Origin: Gammaproteobacteria bacterium
GTDB lineage: Bacteria > Pseudomonadota > Gammaproteobacteria > UBA6429
Reading direction: 5' to 3'
Assembly: GCA_030635835.1 (NCBI GenBank)
Contig: DAOVYB010000053.1
Span: 1 to 8,644 of the forward strand
Length of the DNA: 8,644 nucleotides
The notes beneath the pieces are model-generated. The model ran no database searches and was not told the origin of the DNA. It saw only the letters and a list, made by a program, of their open reading frames with translations. The stretch's first letter is position 1. Each line of letters starts with the position of its first letter. Below, piece after piece: positions 6,010-8,644 of the stretch. The position numbers were made by a program, and so were the translations under genes.

Positions 6010-6438
6010 ATGACAGAACTTGATCCCCGTTTATTAAATGATTGTGAAGTGCTTGGGCAATTTAAACTTTGCCATGTGTTATTAATGCGTGATGCAAACT
6101 ATCCGTGGATTGTTCTGGTTCCAGACCGTGAAAATAAAACAGAGATATTTGATCTCTCTGAAGAAGATCAGAAACAGTTAAATATTGAATCAAATATATT
6201 ATTAGCTTTTTTAAAAAAAGAATTTAATGCTGATAAGATGAATGTAGCTGCATTGGGTAATGTTGTTTCACAGTTACATATTCATCATGTCGTCCGTTAC
6301 CAAACAGATATTGCATGGCCGGCACCTGTTTGGGGTGCTTATCCCGCTAAAGCCTATAGTGAAAGCAGTTTACAAGAACGTATAGCATCTTTAGTGAAAG
6401 GTTTTAATACTTTAGATATTGGTTTTCAACCCAGGTGA
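6010..6438 (+). CDS. HIT-domain protein with altered histidine triad
   Basis: The 142-residue protein has the HIT fold signature: RDANYPWIVLVPDR at 28-40, LNVAALGNVV-like MNVAALGNVV near 77-86 and the triad region QLHIHHVVRY at 88-97. HIT proteins are nucleotide hydrolases or transferases that attack the alpha-phosphate through the central histidine of HxHxHxx. Here the order is His90-Ile-His92-His93-Val94, so the nucleophile position is kept but the third triad position is Val and a His stands one place earlier. The downstream AWPAPVWG is typical of a proteobacterial HIT subgroup which, as I recall, shares this variant, so it may be normal for the subgroup rather than a mutation. The GTG of the next gene overlaps its stop by four bases. 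Confidence 0.88.
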   Translation: MTELDPRLLNDCEVLGQFKLCHVLLMRDANYPWIVLVPDRENKTEIFDLSEEDQKQLNIESNILLAFLKKEFNADKMNVAALGNVVSQLHIHHVVRYQTDIAWPAPVWGAYPAKAYSESSLQERIASLVKGFNTLDIGFQPR

Positions 6439-6704
6439 CAGATGATAGTAAAACGGCAGATTGGTTTGTTTATATATTAGAGTGCAGCGACAAAACACTT
6501 TATACCGGTATTACCATTAACCTTGAAAAACGAATTGAGCAACATAATAGTGGTAAAGAAGCCGCAAAATATACCCGTGTTCGTCGTCCGGTAAAATGTG
6601 TTTATAATGAAAAACATAAAAACAGAAGTGAAGCGACAAAACGGGAAATGGCGATTAAAAAACTATCCCGTTTAGAAAAACTAGAACTGATTAAATCAAA
6701 GTAA
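6435..6704 (+). CDS. GIY-YIG nuclease-domain protein (YhbQ/UPF0213-like)
   Basis: The 89-residue protein is a single GIY-YIG domain. It shows WFVYILECSDKTLYTGIT at 10-27 (the GIY and YIG halves appear as VYI and YTG), Arg33 in EKRIEQHN as the likely catalytic arginine, then YTRVRRPV and SEATKREMAIKKLSR with Glu66 or Glu71 as probable metal ligand. Such short stand-alone proteins are related to E. coli YhbQ, whose substrates are poorly defined. The start is GTG at 6435, inside a GTGA overlap with the stop of the HIT gene; no in-frame ATG exists before residue 72, so GTG is required. The last residues are lysine-rich. The gene closes the DUF2288-HIT unit. Confidence 0.9.
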   Translation: MTDDSKTADWFVYILECSDKTLYTGITINLEKRIEQHNSGKEAAKYTRVRRPVKCVYNEKHKNRSEATKREMAIKKLSRLEKLELIKSK

Positions 6705-6757
6705 TTTTATCTTTAAATTTGTGTTACCTTATTCGCATAGCAAACTTTAATTCAACC

Positions 6758-6763
6758 AGGTGA
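6758..6763 (+). promoter_or_regulatory. Shine-Dalgarno that decides the YeeE/YedE start
   Basis: AGGTGA lies 11 bases before the ATG at 6775. The alternative start, GTG at 6760, overlaps this motif and has no site of its own upstream, so the ATG is preferred. The choice changes the protein by five residues. Confidence 0.6.
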
Positions 6764-6774
6764 AATTGATTATT

Positions 6775-7977
6775 ATGGCTGCTGTCATCCAAAAAATAAA
6801 AACCGATAAACTGATAGTTCTGTTTGTTTTATTCGCCATTCTGGCAATATCATTATTATTACAACATGAGTTTAATCTTAAACAGGCCTTGTTCTTCCTT
6901 GTTGGTATCTCGTTTGGTTTAACACTGATGCATGCTGCATTTGGTTTTACCGGTGGCTGGCGAAATTTTATTCGCTCACGACATAGTCAGGGTGTTCGGG
7001 CGCAAATATTATTAATAATTCTTTCATCCATTTTATTTTTCCCTATCGTTGGTGACGTTTTTCCTAATATTAATAGCCATGCTGCTTTAGGGCAGGTCGG
7101 TACATCTGTTCTTGTCGGTGCTTTTTTGTTTGGTATCGGCATGCAGTTAGGTGGTGGTTGTGGTTCAGGTACCTTGTTCACTGTCGGCCAGGGTCAAACT
7201 GATATGTTAATCACCATTAGTTTCTTTGTTATTGGTGCGACATTAGGTTCTTATCATTTACCCTGGTGGCTAAGCCTGCCAAATATTGGCAAGGTCTCGT
7301 TAATAAATGAGTTAGGCTGGCTACCTGCGTTAGTTGTTCAACTTATCGTTTTAATCATTCTGTATCGTGTAGTTTCTTCATTAGAAATTAAGCGCCACAA
7401 TAAATTACAGAATTTTTCAGTTAAACAACAACATGAGAGTTTTCTGGAACAGCTCATCCATGGGCCATGGCCAATCTGGTGGGGCGTTATAGGTTTAACT
7501 ATATTTGGTTTAATCACATTACTAATGGCAGGCTACCCATGGTCAATTACCTTTGCCTTTGGTTTATGGGGGGCAAAAATCTGGGCTGCGCTCGGTGGTG
7601 ATGTCGCTAACTGGGCTTACTGGTCAGGCGGTTATCCGGCTAAAGCATTAAGCCAAAGTGTATTGGCCGATATTACTTCAGTCATGAACTTTGGCATTAT
7701 TTTTGGTGCGATGTTAGCCGCGGCATTAGCAGGGAAGTATGCGCCGGCAGGTAAGATAAAACCAAAACGCGTATTCACCGCTGTCATTGGTGGTTTATTA
7801 CTGGGTTACGGGGCGCGTTTAGCATTTGGCTGTAATATCGGTGCCTTATTAGGTGGTATTGCATCAGGCAGTTTGCATGGCTGGTTATGGCTGGTCGCTG
7901 CATTTACTGGCGGCATCGTTGGTGTGAAGATTCGTGTCTTTATGAAGTTTGATAAACCTTATGGAGGCAGAGCATGA
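6775..7977 (+). CDS. YeeE/YedE-family transporter (thiosulfate or related sulfur species)
   Basis: This is a 400-residue polytopic inner-membrane protein with about ten hydrophobic segments and the duplicated YeeE/YedE (DUF395) architecture. Signature motifs are HAAFGFTGGWRNF at 53-65, FGIGMQLGGGCGSGTLFTVG at 119-138 with Cys129, and LGYGARLAFGCNIGALLGGIASGSLHGWLW at 343-372 with Cys353. In TsuA, a characterised member, conserved cysteines pass thiosulfate through the membrane; other members are linked to selenium or sulfur uptake. The third TsuA-type cysteine, expected near the first motif, is absent here (FGFTGG). No TusA-like carrier follows. The stop overlaps the next ATG as ATGA. Starting at GTG 6760 would add five residues. 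The family call is firm; the substrate is inferred. Confidence 0.9.
   Translation: MAAVIQKIKTDKLIVLFVLFAILAISLLLQHEFNLKQALFFLVGISFGLTLMHAAFGFTGGWRNFIRSRHSQGVRAQILLIILSSILFFPIVGDVFPNINSHAALGQVGTSVLVGAFLFGIGMQLGGGCGSGTLFTVGQGQTDMLITISFFVIGATLGSYHLPWWLSLPNIGKVSLINELGWLPALVVQLIVLIILYRVVSSLEIKRHNKLQNFSVKQQHESFLEQLIHGPWPIWWGVIGLTIFGLITLLMAGYPWSITFAFGLWGAKIWAALGGDVANWAYWSGGYPAKALSQSVLADITSVMNFGIIFGAMLAAALAGKYAPAGKIKPKRVFTAVIGGLLLGYGARLAFGCNIGALLGGIASGSLHGWLWLVAAFTGGIVGVKIRVFMKFDKPYGGRA
7963..7967 (+). promoter_or_regulatory. Strong Shine-Dalgarno for the Cys-rich small protein
   Basis: GGAGG ends six bases before the ATG at 7974, inside the last codons of the transporter gene. Together with the ATGA overlap it predicts efficient, coupled translation of the small protein. 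Confidence 0.7.
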
Positions 7978-8237
7978 AAAAGACCAATCGATTGATTGTA
8001 GGTTCTGCTTTGGGATTAGCCGCGATTGCGGTTGCTATTGATCACACTAAACATCGTTTGCCGGATCCCATTCCTGCAACACAGGAATGGGTTGATATGA
8101 GTGATGAAGAAGAAAGCCCTTGTGGTATGAGTATGGATTCACCTTGCTCAATGGACAGTGATAGCGAATCGCCATGTTCTATGGATTCAATGGATTCTGA
8201 TGATGGAGAAAGCTCTCCCTGTGGTCTTGGAGATTAA
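7974..8237 (+). CDS. Small membrane-tethered protein with acidic Cys/Met-rich tail
   Basis: I do not recognise this 87-residue protein. Residues 1-6 are basic and 7-22 hydrophobic (LIVGSALGLAAIAVAI), giving a signal-anchor or signal peptide; the rest would then be periplasmic. After a short HTKHRLPDPIP linker comes a low-complexity tail (41-87) with four SPC motifs, cysteines at 50, 58, 68 and 83, and methionines at 42, 52, 54, 60, 70 and 73. Fifteen Asp/Glu occur in the tail, and there is no Lys or Arg after residue 28. Spaced Cys and Met in an acidic background suggest metal or thiol chemistry, which is inference. ATGATGG-type codon repeats (ATGGATTC three times) suggest growth by slippage. 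ATGA overlap and a strong Shine-Dalgarno tie it to the transporter. Confidence 0.8.
   Translation: MKKTNRLIVGSALGLAAIAVAIDHTKHRLPDPIPATQEWVDMSDEEESPCGMSMDSPCSMDSDSESPCSMDSMDSDDGESSPCGLGD
8133..8197 (+). repeat. Short intragenic ATGGATTC repeats
   Basis: ATGGATTC occurs at 8133-8140, 8181-8188 and 8190-8197, encoding Met-Asp-Ser in the tail of the Cys-rich protein. Related degenerate copies (ATGGACAG, GATGATGG) lie between and after. Copy number may vary between strains. Confidence 0.6.
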
Positions 8238-8258
8238 AATTTGATGATTGGGTTTTAG

Positions 8259-8644
8259 ATGACAGATGCTATTCTTGAGAACACAAACAATGCGGCAGAG
8301 TTACTGGCGGGTTGTTTGCTTGAAATGGCTGAAGCTGAAACAAACCCGGTTTTACAAATTATAAATCCTGACACACCGCTTGAAGAAAATAAAAAATACC
8401 CAGCCGGATTATTACAATTTAATCAAAGTGGCTGGCGAGCCTATTATCACTGTCACCCCTCTACGCGAGCAGGTAATCACCGTTTTAAAGGTGAGCATGG
8501 ACATTTTCATATTTTTGTACGTATCAATAATGATCCCGAGACATGGTCACATCTTGTTGCTTTAGCAATGGATAACATGGGGCAACCAATGGGCTGGTTT
8601 ACTGTGAATCATTGGGTAACAGGAGAAACGTGGCAAGATGCCGA
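8259..8644 (+). CDS. Histidine-rich protein of unknown function, 3' end outside window
   Basis: An open frame runs from ATG 8259 through the right edge (128 codons, no stop). The N-terminal part is helical and acidic (AAELLAGCLLEMAEAE). The core reads WRAYYHCHPSTRAGNHRFKGEHGHFHIFVRI at residues 59-89, with His64, 66, 74, 80, 82 and 84. After this come ETWSHLVALAMDNMGQPMGWFTVNHWVTGE. The EHGHFH stretch looks like a metal-binding or catalytic motif. It recalls an uncharacterised proteobacterial family (possibly DUF6969), a recollection I could not check. It starts 21 bases after the Cys-rich gene. No good Shine-Dalgarno is visible, and the in-frame stop at 8256 rules out an earlier start. A different frame at 8380-8565 is a shadow. 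Confidence 0.75.
   Translation, partial: MTDAILENTNNAAELLAGCLLEMAEAETNPVLQIINPDTPLEENKKYPAGLLQFNQSGWRAYYHCHPSTRAGNHRFKGEHGHFHIFVRINNDPETWSHLVALAMDNMGQPMGWFTVNHWVTGETWQDA

Noticed and set aside
6987..7181. Minus-strand frame of 64 codons inside the transporter gene
   Set aside because: Antisense shadow; proline-rich text arises from the glycine codons of the GGGCGSG region.
8380..8565. 61-codon plus-strand frame
   Set aside because: It lies inside the longer open frame starting at 8259, whose EHGHFH region and coding character are far more convincing.

Overview
The window is AT-rich chromosomal DNA, almost certainly from a gammaproteobacterium. The evidence is a set of gene families typical of that group: YjjV-type TatD hydrolase, TcdA, SprT, YcgN, a short DksA-like protein, DUF2288 and a two-repeat YeeE/YedE transporter. 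A cluster of ATTCCC-N8-GGGAAT hairpin repeats, common in proteobacterial intergenic DNA, points the same way. I cannot name a genus. The YeeE/YedE (thiosulfate or other sulfur-species) transporter is compatible with a sulfur-using lifestyle but does not prove it. All supported genes lie on the + strand and are tightly packed.

Layout. (1) Bases 1-455 hold no convincing gene. They contain a 19-bp tandem repeat, several inverted repeats and a perfect 14-bp palindrome. (2) Bases 456-2845 are a three-gene overlapping unit: yjjV (TatD-type metal hydrolase), tcdA (forms cyclic t6A in tRNA) and a membrane-anchored alpha/beta hydrolase. (3) An AT-rich gap with a 35-bp tandem repeat leads to a DUF2189 membrane protein (3032-3823), which has a very strong ribosome binding site. 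(4) Bases 3881-5497 are a compact unit: SprT-type zinc protease, an unrecognised 80-residue protein, a DksA-like zinc-finger regulator and the cysteine-cluster protein YcgN. (5) Bases 5498-5678 carry three dRS3-like hairpins with an approximate 76-bp duplication. (6) Bases 5679-6704 encode DUF2288, a HIT-domain protein and a GIY-YIG protein, in near-contact or overlapping. (7) Bases 6775-8644 encode a YeeE/YedE transporter, a translationally coupled small protein with an acidic Cys/Met/Ser tail, and the start of a histidine-rich protein that leaves the window. This last gene has no stop codon inside the window.

Most genes are housekeeping or conserved-uncharacterised. The part most likely to hold undescribed biology is the 3' cluster. 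There a sulfur-type transporter is followed not by the usual TusA-like sulfur carrier but by an 87-residue membrane-tethered protein. Its tail has four SPC motifs, six methionines and no basic residue, and next comes a protein with a dense His motif (EHGHFH). A membrane-associated thiol or metal handling module is a reasonable hypothesis, but it is inference. I saw no CRISPR array, tRNA, rRNA, transposase, phage gene or recognisable defence system.
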